A DNA stretch of 64,000 nt from Chryseobacterium sp. (GTDB lineage Bacteria > Bacteroidota > Bacteroidia > Flavobacteriales > Weeksellaceae). The stretch is from assembly GCF_008831505.1 (NCBI RefSeq), contig NZ_CP044507.1:1426001-1490000 (forward strand). The letters are read 5' to 3'. Within the stretch, counting starts at the first letter, position 1. Each line of letters starts with the position of its first letter. The notes beneath the pieces were generated by a model, which saw only the letters and a list, made by a program, of their open reading frames with translations, did not search any database and was not told the origin of the DNA. Below are positions 8,846-17,399 of this stretch, in pieces. A program made the translations under genes and the position numbers.

Positions 8846-9405
8846 TGCAGATTAATATTAAAAATATGGTTTGCGAGCGTTGTATAGCAGCGGTGAGGAA
8901 CATTTTTGATCTTCTTGATGTAAAGCTGGAGAAAGTACAGCTGGGAGTGGTGGAAACTGTTAATGAACTCAGTCATCAGGATCTGGACCGTTTGGAGCAG
9001 GGATTGAAGACACAGGGCTTCGAACTTCTCAGGTCGCAGGCGGAAATACTGACCGGTCAGGTGAAAAACGAAATCGTTCTGCTGATTGCCGGACTGGACA
9101 TCGCCGAAGACTTTCTATTATCCGGGTTTCTGTCTGCGCGGTTTCATAAACACTATACCGCCATTTCAAAAACCTTTTCACAGCAGGAAAACACTACGCT
9201 GGAACAGTATTTCATCCACCAGAAAGTGGAGAAAGTGAAAGAACTCCTGCTGTATGGCGAGTTGACGCTCACTGAGATCTCAGGTAAACTGGGGTATAAA
9301 AGTGTTCAGCATCTTTCTTCGCAGTTCAGGAACATTACAGGCTCCAGCCCAACCGACTTTAAGTCACAAAACCGCTCCGGCCGCATCCCGCTGGATAAAA
9401 TCTGA
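8845..9405 (+). CDS. AraC-type regulator with N-terminal heavy-metal-associated-like domain
   Basis: This 186-residue protein joins two parts. Residues 1 to about 65 resemble a heavy-metal-associated (HMA) domain, with Met8-Val-Cys10-Glu-Arg-Cys13 in the place of the usual MxCxxC. Residues about 100-180 form an AraC-type helix-turn-helix ([32 protein letters not shown]). It is much shorter than classical AraC proteins and lacks an arabinose-binding cupin. The gene lies directly upstream of a copper-type P-ATPase, which suggests that it senses Cu(I) through the two Cys and controls the ATPase. That role is inferred from domains and position. Confidence 0.85.
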   Translation: MQINIKNMVCERCIAAVRNIFDLLDVKLEKVQLGVVETVNELSHQDLDRLEQGLKTQGFELLRSQAEILTGQVKNEIVLLIAGLDIAEDFLLSGFLSARFHKHYTAISKTFSQQENTTLEQYFIHQKVEKVKELLLYGELTLTEISGKLGYKSVQHLSSQFRNITGSSPTDFKSQNRSGRIPLDKI

Positions 9406-9481
9406 ATTTTATAAGCATAATCTATGTACTTGTAACTGCTTCCCGTCCAGTTTCAGGACCTTTGGTTTTCAAATAAATAAA

Positions 9482-12058
9482 ATGGAAAACCTACATCATA
9501 AACCACAGCAAGTACCCCCTTCCGAAAGGATTTCGCCAAGTTCTGTATATTTCTGTCCGATGGAATGCGAAGGCGAAAAAGTATATTTCAGTCCCGGCAA
9601 ACGGTGCCCCGTCTGCAATATGTTCCTCGTCCCTATAGAGGAGCGCGCCGATTATCGGGATAAAGCGCCCACCTTCTCAAAAACAAACCTCCCGGAAAGC
9701 TTCAGCACCAAAGTGGGTCAGTATTTCTGTCCGATGTTCTGCGAATCCGACAGGACCTACACCACGGATGTGGGCTGCCCGGTTTGCCATATGCACCTGG
9801 AAGAAATCACACCCGAATTTATTGCAAATGCACAGCCTGTACCGCATGGTCATAGGCCAGAGGTCCCCGAGCCTGAAAACCTGAAGGCTCATGCGGGAAA
9901 ATACTATTGCCCAATGTTCTGCGAAGGTGATAAGGTGTATGACAGTAATGTGGGCTGTCCGGTGTGCGGAATGAACCTTGTACAGATCCCGGGTAAATCA
10001 GGAGCTGGGGAGGATAAAACTTATGAAAATCTCAGGAGGAAGTTCTTCACCGCACTGGCTTTTACAATACCTGTCTTTATACTGTCCATGGGAGGCATGA
10101 TTTTCAGCTTTCCGTTTTCACACCGGATCCAGGGCATACTTGAACTGTTACTGACAATCCCTGTTCTTTTCTATTCAGGTTGGTTCTTAATGAAGCGCGG
10201 CTGGATCTCTTTCCAAACATGGAACCTCAATATGTTCAGTCTCATTGCGCTGGGAGTGGCGGCCGCTTTCCTGTTCAGTCTCGCGGCTCTGCTCTTTCCT
10301 GATATCTTTCCGCATGAGATGAGTCACAGCGGAAGTATTCCCCTGTACTTTGAAGCAGTATGTGTCATACTGACCTTGGTCATATTGGGTCAGCTGTTGG
10401 AAGCGGCAGCGCACAGGAAAACGGGTGGCGCCATAAAGGAATTGTTGAGCCTGTCACCCGATGAGGCCACACTCCTTATAAACGGCGCGGAGAAACGTGT
10501 ACCGCTCTCAGAGGTAAAAATAGGCGACCTGCTGAAAGTCAAGCCCGGTGAGAAAATTCCTGTGGACGGAAAAATCACCAACGGTAGCTCTGCGGTAGAT
10601 GAAAGTATGATCACCGGTGAACCCATACCTGTACAAAAAAGCGCCGGTGACCGTGTAAGCTCCGGAACGATTAACGGTAACAGTGTCTTTACCATGCAGG
10701 CTGAAAAAGTAGGCGATGAGACACTGCTTGCACAAATAATAAAAATGGTCCATGAGGCCAGCCGCAGCAAGGCACCCATACAAAAAATCGCCGACAGAGT
10801 TTCAGGGATCTTTGTACCTACTGTGATTGCAGTATCAATACTGACCTTTGTTGGATGGCTGGTATTTGGCGGCGAAAACAGGATGACAATGGCATTCCTC
10901 AATTCCGTAGCAGTACTTATCGTTGCATGTCCATGTGCGCTGGGTCTGGCCACACCAATGAGCCTTATGGTAGGCATTGGCAAGGGCGCAAAAAATGGGG
11001 TTCTCATCAGAAATGCCGAGGCGCTGGAGCAAATGCATAAAGTAGACGTACTTATTACGGATAAAACGGGGACCTTGACGGAAGGAAAACCTGGCCTGGA
11101 AGATATTTTCATATTTAATGGAGCCGGCAGAACCCAGGTTCTTGAACTGGCGGCGGCACTCAACAGCAATTCGGAACACCCTCTCGCTGATGCCGTATTG
11201 ACCGCATTCAGTGATCAAAATACAGACAAGCCTGTTGGTCCGCCAGCTGTTCATAATTTTGAAAATATTGCCGGAAAAGGGCTTAAAGCAGAGTTAAATG
11301 GTTCTGTACTCCTCCTGGGCAATCAGGCATTACTTGAACTGTTTGATGTTAATATACCGCAAGCCGCGGCCGAGCACGCTGCGCAGCAGCAGGGATTGGC
11401 AAAAACAGTTTCCTTCCTGGCCAAAGATGCCGGTGTTCTGGCTGTTCTCAGTTTCTCAGACCGGATAAAGCCTTCGTCAGATTCAGCGGTAAAACATCTT
11501 CGCCAACATGGAGTGGAAGTAATAATGATGTCGGGTGACAATGAACATACCGCCGGCGCCGTCGCAAAAAAACTTGGCATCACTGAATTCTACGGCGCAC
11601 AGCTTCCGGCAGATAAACTTAATAAAATTAAGGAACTGCAGCAGAAAGGTAAAATCGTGGCAATGGCAGGCGACGGGATTAACGACGCACCTGCACTGGC
11701 TCAGGCAGACGTAGGAATCGCAATGGGCACCGGTACGGATGTGGCTATTGAAAGTGCAGAGATCACGCTGCTGAAAGGTGATATCACAGGCGTTGCAAAA
11801 GCCCGCATCCTGAGCGGCCAGCTGCTGAAAAATATCAAACAGAACCTTTTCTTCGCCTTTGTATACAATGTTTTTGGCATTCCGATTGCAGCTGGTTTGC
11901 TTTATCCTTTTTTCGGAATATTACTCAGCCCAATGATTGCGGCCGCGGCCATGAGCCTGAGCTCGGTATCTGTCATTCTGAACTCTTTGAGGTTAAATTC
12001 GGTGGATATCAATGTAAAGGACTTGCACCACACCACTCCCAAAGGACGCGATTGCTGA
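9482..12058 (+). CDS. P1B-type heavy-metal (copper) translocating ATPase with three N-terminal metal-binding repeats
   Basis: This 858-residue protein is a metal-exporting P-type ATPase. The N-terminus has three repeats of the pattern YFCPMxC...CPVCxM (about residues 23-50, 80-107 and 141-168), the Cys-rich heavy-metal-binding domain of CopA-like pumps in Bacteroidetes. Membrane helices follow. The transport motif CPC ([11 protein letters not shown]) is near residue 483, the phosphorylated Asp in [11 protein letters not shown] near 527, and [20 protein letters not shown] near 730. The CPC motif and repeats point to Cu(I)/Ag(I) efflux. The ATG at 9482 was chosen; upstream codons in this frame overlap the regulator gene and look like its shadow. 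Confidence 0.94.
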   Translation: MENLHHKPQQVPPSERISPSSVYFCPMECEGEKVYFSPGKRCPVCNMFLVPIEERADYRDKAPTFSKTNLPESFSTKVGQYFCPMFCESDRTYTTDVGCPVCHMHLEEITPEFIANAQPVPHGHRPEVPEPENLKAHAGKYYCPMFCEGDKVYDSNVGCPVCGMNLVQIPGKSGAGEDKTYENLRRKFFTALAFTIPVFILSMGGMIFSFPFSHRIQGILELLLTIPVLFYSGWFLMKRGWISFQTWNLNMFSLIALGVAAAFLFSLAALLFPDIFPHEMSHSGSIPLYFEAVCVILTLVILGQLLEAAAHRKTGGAIKELLSLSPDEATLLINGAEKRVPLSEVKIGDLLKVKPGEKIPVDGKITNGSSAVDESMITGEPIPVQKSAGDRVSSGTINGNSVFTMQAEKVGDETLLAQIIKMVHEASRSKAPIQKIADRVSGIFVPTVIAVSILTFVGWLVFGGENRMTMAFLNSVAVLIVACPCALGLATPMSLMVGIGKGAKNGVLIRNAEALEQMHKVDVLITDKTGTLTEGKPGLEDIFIFNGAGRTQVLELAAALNSNSEHPLADAVLTAFSDQNTDKPVGPPAVHNFENIAGKGLKAELNGSVLLLGNQALLELFDVNIPQAAAEHAAQQQGLAKTVSFLAKDAGVLAVLSFSDRIKPSSDSAVKHLRQHGVEVIMMSGDNEHTAGAVAKKLGITEFYGAQLPADKLNKIKELQQKGKIVAMAGDGINDAPALAQADVGIAMGTGTDVAIESAEITLLKGDITGVAKARILSGQLLKNIKQNLFFAFVYNVFGIPIAAGLLYPFFGILLSPMIAAAAMSLSSVSVILNSLRLNSVDINVKDLHHTTPKGRDC

Positions 12059-12162
12059 TTGCTACGAAAAAGGAATTGGTGATTCGACTATGTAAAAGTA
12101 AAAGTATCAGCCATAAAAAATAACGAACAATTAAACACCAAATAATATAAAATAATAAACCT

Positions 12163-12699
12163 ATGTCAAATCTGGAAAAAAAGAAAATTGCTGTACTTGC
12201 AGCAGACGGTTATGAACAGTCTGAACTCGACAAACCTGTAGAAGCGCTTAAATCGGCAGGTGCCGACGTGAAAATTATTTCACTGAAACCCGGTAGTATA
12301 AAGGCGATGAAAGACCACGAATGGAGTACTTCCGTAGAGGTGGACCATATCGTAAAAGAAGTTAAGGCTGATGACTTCGACGCACTGCTGCTTCCGGGCG
12401 GAGTAATCAATCCCGACACTCTGCGTGCTGATGAAGTTGCCGTTAAGTTTGTGAAGGATTTCTTCACTCAAAACAAACCTGTGGCGGCTATTTGCCATGG
12501 ACCTCAAACTATTATTGATGCTGAGGAAATAAAGGGCCGTAAGATGACCTCCTTTAACGCGATTTCGAAAGACCTGATTAACGCAGGTGCCAACTGGGTG
12601 GATGAGGAAGTCGTGACCGACGGAAATCTTACAACCAGCCGGAAACCGGACGACATCCCGGCTTTTAATGAGCGTATACTGCAGGAATTCGGTAAATAG
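12163..12699 (+). CDS. DJ-1/PfpI family protein (type 1 glutamine amidotransferase-like)
   Basis: This 178-residue protein is a complete DJ-1/PfpI domain. The nucleophile elbow AICHGPQTI carries Cys111 followed by His112, and an acidic residue in the N-terminal GYEQSEL (Glu18) completes the site. LLPGGVINPDTLR is the conserved glycine-rich stretch. Members related to YhbO/PfpI act as proteases, glyoxalases or protein/nucleotide deglycases under stress. The gene stands alone 104 bp after the copper ATPase, and the following gene starts 13 bp after its stop. The precise activity cannot be decided from the sequence. Confidence 0.9.
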   Translation: MSNLEKKKIAVLAADGYEQSELDKPVEALKSAGADVKIISLKPGSIKAMKDHEWSTSVEVDHIVKEVKADDFDALLLPGGVINPDTLRADEVAVKFVKDFFTQNKPVAAICHGPQTIIDAEEIKGRKMTSFNAISKDLINAGANWVDEEVVTDGNLTTSRKPDDIPAFNERILQEFGK

Positions 12700-12712
12700 T
12701 CAAATCTTACAG

Positions 12713-13315
12713 ATGCACGAGAAGATACCACCGCAGCAAAAAGGTGCGAAAACGGATACTAAATCAGAGGTAAGCTTTGAAAGTCCTGATTTGGCACGTA
12801 CCCATTTTCAAACTGTTAAAAAACGTTTTCTCGATATAAATTCCTGGGAACTTTTTGCAGGTGAGGAAAAAGCGGAGTTTGCGCTTCGCGATTCAAAAGG
12901 CACCCTCCTCCTCAGGGAACCGCTGGTCGGCGATTATATTACAATTAAGGTTCCGGGACTGCATAATACCGGACCTGACGGTTATGACTGGGTGCAGATT
13001 GAGGAGATTGATAATGAAACATCAGATATGAAAGACTGTGCTTATATCCGTGTACGGCCCGTTGCAAATCCAACCGTACCTGAAGATTCAACCGCTCATT
13101 TTTTCGGTCCGGAAGCTACTTCTAATTTCCTGATCTGGCGGGAAGACAAAACCGTTGGCGCCGAGGTTCATGGCAGAAATGAGATTCCCAATACAGAGGA
13201 TGTAAGTCTGCTGGAGAAAATCCGAAACGGACTGGTGGCCATTGGTGGGATGTTTATTGCCAGCGAATTTCAGTGGAGTTCCTTTACTGACGGTCTCCTG
13301 AAATATGAGAAATAA
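12713..13315 (+). CDS. conserved hypothetical protein
   Basis: This 200-residue soluble protein has no signal peptide or membrane segment and no family that I recognise. The N-terminal 25 residues are polar and rich in Lys and Gln. The rest is mixed alpha/beta, with FLDINSWELFAGEEKAEF and several Trp and Asp residues. The ATG at 12713 was chosen because it lies 13 bp after the DJ-1 stop and upstream codons overlap that gene. The 3' end overlaps the DUF72 gene by 11 bp, so it belongs to one operon with DUF72 and the sirtuin. That suggests a shared stress or repair role, which is only an inference. Confidence 0.7.
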   Translation: MHEKIPPQQKGAKTDTKSEVSFESPDLARTHFQTVKKRFLDINSWELFAGEEKAEFALRDSKGTLLLREPLVGDYITIKVPGLHNTGPDGYDWVQIEEIDNETSDMKDCAYIRVRPVANPTVPEDSTAHFFGPEATSNFLIWREDKTVGAEVHGRNEIPNTEDVSLLEKIRNGLVAIGGMFIASEFQWSSFTDGLLKYEK

Positions 13316-14030
13316 AATTTATATAGGATGTGCGGGATTTACAGGCAGGAACTGGAAAGGGATCTTCTTCCCGGACTGCCTTGCCTCTAAGGAAGAGCTT
13401 TCCTACTATTCCACACGGTTCAATGCGGTAGAAATCAATTCCACTTTCTACCGCAAACCGCGTGTAACTACGCTGGAGAACTGGTATACACGGTCAGCAG
13501 AAGATTTCAGGTTTTTCGTTAAGATGCCAAAAACCTTTACTCATATTCAAAAACTGCAAAATTCGGCTCAAGATATTTTGGAGTTCTGCTCATATATCCG
13601 GACAGGATTAAAAGAAAAGCTGGCCGGCTTTCTTTATCAGTTTCCGCCAGGTTTCCATTACAGTCCTGAAAATCTGGAGACAGTCCTGAAAAACATTCCG
13701 CCGGGTTTTACGAGTGTTACCGAATTCCGGCATGAGTCATGGTGGCGCAGTGACGCTGCAAAAGTTCTGGCAGACCGGAGTATTGTGTTCGCAGGAGTCA
13801 GTTATCCCGGCAGGATTCCCAATGAGATAATCACAGTTCACCCGAAGATTGCCTATTACAGGCTGCACGGCGTGCCGGTTATGTTTAAATCGGAATACAG
13901 CGACCAATTCCTTTCAGCAATTGCAGAAGAGATTGAGGAAAGCGGAAGAGACTTTTACGTTTTCTTCAATAATACCTGGGGGACGGCCGCCTTGAAAAAT
14001 GGTCTTGATCTCATGAAAATCATCCAATGA
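13305..14030 (+). CDS. DUF72 domain-containing protein (YecE-like)
   Basis: This 241-residue protein is a full-length DUF72 member with a predicted TIM-barrel fold. Characteristic segments are IGCAGFTGRNWKGIFFP at the N-terminus, FYSTRF/NAVEINSTFYRKP, FFVKMPKTFTH, TEFRHESW and YYRLHG, ending with YVFFNNTWGTAALKN. The family is widespread and has no agreed biochemical function. The gene overlaps its upstream neighbour by 11 bp and the sirtuin gene by 4 bp (ATGA), so translation of all three is probably coupled. Confidence 0.92.
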   Translation: MRNKIYIGCAGFTGRNWKGIFFPDCLASKEELSYYSTRFNAVEINSTFYRKPRVTTLENWYTRSAEDFRFFVKMPKTFTHIQKLQNSAQDILEFCSYIRTGLKEKLAGFLYQFPPGFHYSPENLETVLKNIPPGFTSVTEFRHESWWRSDAAKVLADRSIVFAGVSYPGRIPNEIITVHPKIAYYRLHGVPVMFKSEYSDQFLSAIAEEIEESGRDFYVFFNNTWGTAALKNGLDLMKIIQ

Positions 14031-14716
14031 AAAAAAATCTTGTAGTTCTATCCGGCGCAGGCATCTCTGCTGAGAGCGGTGTGCGTACTTTCCGCGACAG
14101 TAACGGTTTGTGGGAGAATCACAGAATTGAGGACGTTGCCACACCTGAAGGGTTTGCTAAAAATCCGCAGCTCGTGCTGAATTTTTATAATGAAAGACGC
14201 CGCCAACTGAACACCGTAAAGCCTAACGAAGCCCATAGGATTCTGGTGGAACTGGAAAAGGATTTTCATGTTCAAATCATCACCCAAAATGTAGATGATC
14301 TGCATGAACGGGCCGGTTCAAGCCAGGTACTGCATCTTCACGGCGAACTGAAAAAAGTGAGACCGGTAAATTCCCAAAGTGATGCCATATTATGGGAAGG
14401 AGACCTAAATTTTGGTGATACAGATGCTTATGGAAATCAGCTGCGCCCTCACATCGTATGGTTTGGAGAAGAAGTACCGGCTATAGAAGAGGCACAGCAT
14501 ATTGCTTCGGAAGCCGACATCTTTCTCATTATCGGAACCTCATTGCAGGTCTATCCGGCGGCGGGTCTTTTGCACAGTATTCCTGACGGTTGCGAACTTT
14601 TCGTAATAGACCCTCACCTTCTAAACAGTTTCGCCGCAGAGGAAAATTTCTTTAAAATGAATGCTACGGAAGGGATGCGTTTGCTGCTTCCGCGACTGAA
14701 TGCGATTGGCAGCTAA
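14027..14716 (+). CDS. cobB: Sir2 family NAD-dependent protein deacylase lacking the zinc cysteines
   Basis: This 229-residue protein is a class III-like sirtuin. The NAD-binding motifs GAGISAESGVRTFRD (10-24) and TQNVDDLHERAG (86-97) are intact, as is the catalytic His105 in HLHGEL. Tyr54 and Arg57 in NFYNERRRQ match the Tyr-x-x-Arg pair that selects succinyl and malonyl lysine in CobB and SIRT5. The four Cys that normally bind structural zinc after the catalytic His are absent; no CxxC occurs in that stretch. The predicted job is removal of acyl groups from lysines at the cost of NAD. It is the last gene of a three-gene operon. Confidence 0.93.
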   Translation: MKKNLVVLSGAGISAESGVRTFRDSNGLWENHRIEDVATPEGFAKNPQLVLNFYNERRRQLNTVKPNEAHRILVELEKDFHVQIITQNVDDLHERAGSSQVLHLHGELKKVRPVNSQSDAILWEGDLNFGDTDAYGNQLRPHIVWFGEEVPAIEEAQHIASEADIFLIIGTSLQVYPAAGLLHSIPDGCELFVIDPHLLNSFAAEENFFKMNATEGMRLLLPRLNAIGS

Positions 14717-14836
14717 TGAAAAGAAGCCAGCAAAGCCGGCCTCCATTCATCATTTGTGTTTTGGTGTTCTGTTTTCAAATTTAAATGAACTTCAGTACTT
14801 AGAAAAGAGGTAAACCACCTTAATACACTTTACTTT

Positions 14837-15481
14837 TTAAATCATATTATGTTTAAGGGCAAAGAGTACAAGTCCTACCCTACTTTTAACATCCATTTTC
14901 GCAAATACGCTGTCCCGGTAACCGTCTATGGTCTTGGGGCTCATGCACATTTTGTCTGCAATTTCCTTATAGGTTATTTCCGTACAAGCCAAACGTAAGA
15001 ATTCCTTTTCTTTAGCCTTGAGTTCGTCCAGAATATTTTTAGCCGTATCTTCTTCATTCTTCACCTTCATCAGACGCTGAGTCAGATAATCCGTATAAAA
15101 ACTGCCTTTACTGTACACCGTCTCAATGGCTTCGAACAGCAGCTCAGGTGACATATCTTTCAAAAGGTAACCCTTGGCTCCGGCACGCATCATTCTGATA
15201 ATCGTATGCTCATTATCCTCCATAGTAAGCGCAATCACTTTAACTTTCGGTTTTTCGCGGTGCAGCCAGGCGGTAGTTTCAACACCGTCGCGAAACGGCA
15301 TGTTAATGTCCATCAGAACCACATCGGGATCCACCTTCTGGCTGTTTAAGCTGGCAATGAAATCATCTCCGTTGCAGCAGTTATAAACCACTTCATATTT
15401 GGGATTGGCAGAGATCATATCTTCAATAGCTTTTGAAACCATTTTATGGTCATCAACGATGGCAATCTTAATCCTGTACAT
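14837..15481 (-). CDS. LuxR/NarL-type response regulator
   Basis: This 214-residue protein has a receiver domain (residues 1-122) with acidic residues Asp10-Asp11, phospho-acceptor Asp58 in LMDINMP and the conserved Lys in LLKDMS. A LuxR-type helix-turn-helix follows at about 150-214 (EITYKEIADKMCMSPKTIDGYRDSVFAKMDVKSRVGLVLFA). The start at 15481 (MYRIKIAIVDDH) was chosen because it begins the domain directly and lies 4 bp after the kinase stop; an in-frame ATG at 15505 lies inside the kinase gene. It is the last gene of a three-gene operon with a membrane protein and the kinase. Confidence 0.93.
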   Translation of the reverse strand: MYRIKIAIVDDHKMVSKAIEDMISANPKYEVVYNCCNGDDFIASLNSQKVDPDVVLMDINMPFRDGVETTAWLHREKPKVKVIALTMEDNEHTIIRMMRAGAKGYLLKDMSPELLFEAIETVYSKGSFYTDYLTQRLMKVKNEEDTAKNILDELKAKEKEFLRLACTEITYKEIADKMCMSPKTIDGYRDSVFAKMDVKSRVGLVLFALKHNMI

Positions 15482-15485
15482 ACTT

Positions 15486-16259
15486 TCAGTTTTTGGGATA
15501 AACAATTTTCACTTCGGTGCCTTTGTCCTTTACCGAATCTATTGAAAAGGAGGCATTTATTACTTTTGCGCGGTTGGTAATATTACTTAGGCCGCTGCCG
15601 TCTTTGCCGGTATTTTCGGGCAGTCCTATGCCCTGGTCAATTATGCTTATTTCAAGTGTTTTGGTGCAGTCGTCCAGGATTATGTCAAGCTTCTTGGACC
15701 GTGAATGCTTCAGCACGTTATTCAGGCATTCCTGTATGATCCTGAACAGAATCAGTGAATGTTTAGGATCGATTTGGATTTCCTTCACATTATGGATGTA
15801 ATTTACTTCCATGAAATCCAGCTTCCTGATGCGGCCTACCTCACGTTCGATTGACTCAATAAGTCCAACGTGCTCAATATGATGAGAAATAAACGTCTTG
15901 GAAAGGTTACGGATATCGCTGATGCACTCGCCCAGCAGTTCATTGATTTCTCTCAGAAATTCCCTGTCACCGTTCTGCAGCTGTGAACTGAGTTTGTTAT
16001 TAAGCAGTTTTGCTACAGAGAGTTTCTGGCCAATATCATCATGAAGTTCCTGACCCACATACCGAAGCGTCTGCTCCCGCATCTCAATCTGGGAAAGGGC
16101 CAGTTCCTGTGCAAATTTCAACTCCTTTTCCTGCTCCTGCAGGATGAGCTGCGATTTTTTCCTGAGGAACCCAACGTAAATCAGGACCATCATGCTGAGG
16201 ACCATCAGTATAATAAGAGAAGAAAAGATAATCAGCAGTTCTGCACCTTCAAATTTCAT
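15486..16259 (-). CDS. sensor histidine kinase, HisKA_3 type
   Basis: This 257-residue protein has one N-terminal membrane helix (about residues 7-30), a coiled linker, a HisKA_3 dimerisation domain with phospho-accepting His73 in ELHDDIGQKL, and a HATPase domain with N-box QECLNNVLKHS and G-boxes DQGIGLP and GSGLSNI. No periplasmic or PAS sensor domain is present, so it probably takes its signal from a partner. The multi-span membrane protein encoded 4 bp upstream is the obvious candidate. Its expected target is the LuxR-type regulator encoded 4 bp downstream. Confidence 0.93.
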   Translation of the reverse strand: MKFEGAELLIIFSSLIILMVLSMMVLIYVGFLRKKSQLILQEQEKELKFAQELALSQIEMREQTLRYVGQELHDDIGQKLSVAKLLNNKLSSQLQNGDREFLREINELLGECISDIRNLSKTFISHHIEHVGLIESIEREVGRIRKLDFMEVNYIHNVKEIQIDPKHSLILFRIIQECLNNVLKHSRSKKLDIILDDCTKTLEISIIDQGIGLPENTGKDGSGLSNITNRAKVINASFSIDSVKDKGTEVKIVYPKN

Positions 16260-16263
16260 TCTA

Positions 16264-16932
16264 TTAAATTATACTTTTTTTTTGATTTTTCGCAAAAAAA
16301 ATTCCGGCAAGCATAATTGAATATCCAATGATATTGATGGAATACAGCATAATATAGAAAATGAGCTTTTCTGTGTCCAGATCTATCCTGTTACTGAAAA
16401 AAAGAATGGGTACCAGACCAACATAGATAAAAGTAAGGCTTACAGCTACAAAAAAAGGGTAAAACGCCTTAATAAGCAGGATTTTATCAGAGTTAAAGGT
16501 GTCATTCAGAAAGATAAACAGCGAGACCAGAATCAGAAAAATACTCGTGAAATTGGTAATGTCCGGAAATACGTAAAAGAAATTCTCCACCAATACGGCA
16601 GACAAAGCAAAGTTTATTAAATGTGCTGCTACAATTCCAAGCTGTATCCTCCTGAGTTGGGGATTCTGCATCAGTTTATAAAAATAGACCAGAAACAGCA
16701 GGTATACGATGCCTATAATCCCAATTACATAATAAATAGTGGTAACCTGAACAATATGAAGACGCTGCAGAACGATCGTCGTTACCTCTGTAATAAATGT
16801 AACGCTCATTGCCGCGATTACGATTTCAATATGTTTACCCAGATATTTGCGGTAAACTACCATCAGCAGAATAATGGCCAGGTACAGCAAATTAACCGTG
16901 GTGCTGCCTAAATCTTTTATTAGATCCATCAT
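16264..16932 (-). CDS. multi-span membrane protein, candidate sensor for the adjacent two-component system
   Basis: This 222-residue protein is almost entirely hydrophobic, with about seven predicted membrane helices spaced along its length and very short loops. I recognise no family motif. It is the first gene of an operon whose next members, at 4-bp spacings, are a histidine kinase without a sensor domain and its response regulator. The simplest reading is that this is the membrane sensor half of a split kinase, similar in layout to 7TM sensor modules. That is inference from topology and gene order. Confidence 0.7.
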   Translation of the reverse strand: MMDLIKDLGSTTVNLLYLAIILLMVVYRKYLGKHIEIVIAAMSVTFITEVTTIVLQRLHIVQVTTIYYVIGIIGIVYLLFLVYFYKLMQNPQLRRIQLGIVAAHLINFALSAVLVENFFYVFPDITNFTSIFLILVSLFIFLNDTFNSDKILLIKAFYPFFVAVSLTFIYVGLVPILFFSNRIDLDTEKLIFYIMLYSINIIGYSIMLAGIFFAKNQKKSII

Positions 16933-16942
16933 AACTGTCTGT

Positions 16943-17329
16943 TTAGTAAGGAGGGCAAATGTTTGAAAAATCCAGTGCAGACAGCCCGTCTATTGGTGTA
17001 CAGCTTCCGTTGGTACCGTCGTCACCACGCAGAAAAACAGTTTGATGACCGGTATTGCCAGGCTTCATTCTGGGGCTGAAATAACCGCCTGGGTACTGCC
17101 CAAAGCATACAGTTATACTGACGTTTGTAATGCCCTGTGCTTCGGCGTGGGATTTCACATAATCCAGGAACTGCTGTACAATGTCCAGTTCAAAACTGCA
17201 TTCCAGCGTATCGGGAGAATTCTCCGGACGGTTGGCATTTATCAACGCATAATTCCCCTCCTTATAAGTGCTCACAAGTTGCTGCTCCTCCTCATCCGTT
17301 AGGAGGTGATCGTTTAAGTTACCCATCAT
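16943..17329 (-). CDS. hypothetical protein
   Basis: This protein of about 128 residues has no signal peptide or membrane segment. The N-terminal 45 residues look helical (LTDEEEQQLVSTYKEG). The C-terminal half is Gly-, Pro- and Asn-rich, with GQYPGGYFSPRMKPGNTGHQTVF, and ends CPPY. No family is recognised. Two adjacent ATG codons (17329 and 17326) are possible starts; an in-frame ATG at 17392 lies upstream of the predicted promoter and is less likely. It may be cotranscribed with the membrane protein and two-component genes, because only 10 bp separate its stop from the next ATG on this strand. Confidence 0.65.
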   Translation of the reverse strand: MMGNLNDHLLTDEEEQQLVSTYKEGNYALINANRPENSPDTLECSFELDIVQQFLDYVKSHAEAQGITNVSITVCFGQYPGGYFSPRMKPGNTGHQTVFLRGDDGTNGSCTPIDGLSALDFSNICPPY

Positions 17330-17349
17330 TTGTGTTTTAGTGTTCAAAA

Positions 17350-17357
17350 CAAATTTA
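17350..17357 (-). promoter_or_regulatory. -7 box for the minus-strand operon
   Basis: The minus strand reads TAAATTTG, a TAnnTTTG match, 20 bp before the ATG at 17329. It would start the hypothetical gene and possibly the sensor, kinase and regulator genes. Confidence 0.45.
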
Positions 17358-17360
17358 TGG

Positions 17361-17368
17361 TATATTTG
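17361..17368 (+). promoter_or_regulatory. -7 box for yggS
   Basis: TATATTTG matches the TAnnTTTG consensus 31 bp before the yggS start. It lies only 3 bp from the opposing -7 box at 17350-17357, so the two divergent promoters interleave. Confidence 0.5.
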
Positions 17369-17399
17369 GCGTTTGGAAAACAGGAAAAACACCTTTTTT

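Noticed and set aside
9302-9481. Upstream extension of the copper ATPase frame
   Set aside because: It overlaps the regulator gene out of frame and reads as its shadow. The metal-binding repeats begin after the ATG at 9482, which gives the normal protein length.
10390-11169. Long open frame on the minus strand inside the copper ATPase gene
   Set aside because: It has no recognisable motif and lies antisense to strong P-type ATPase motifs. It is a consequence of the coding bias of the real gene.
14717-14836. Possible terminator after the sirtuin gene
   Set aside because: The AATGAA...TTCAT and GCCAGC...GCCGGC pieces pair poorly and lack a T run.
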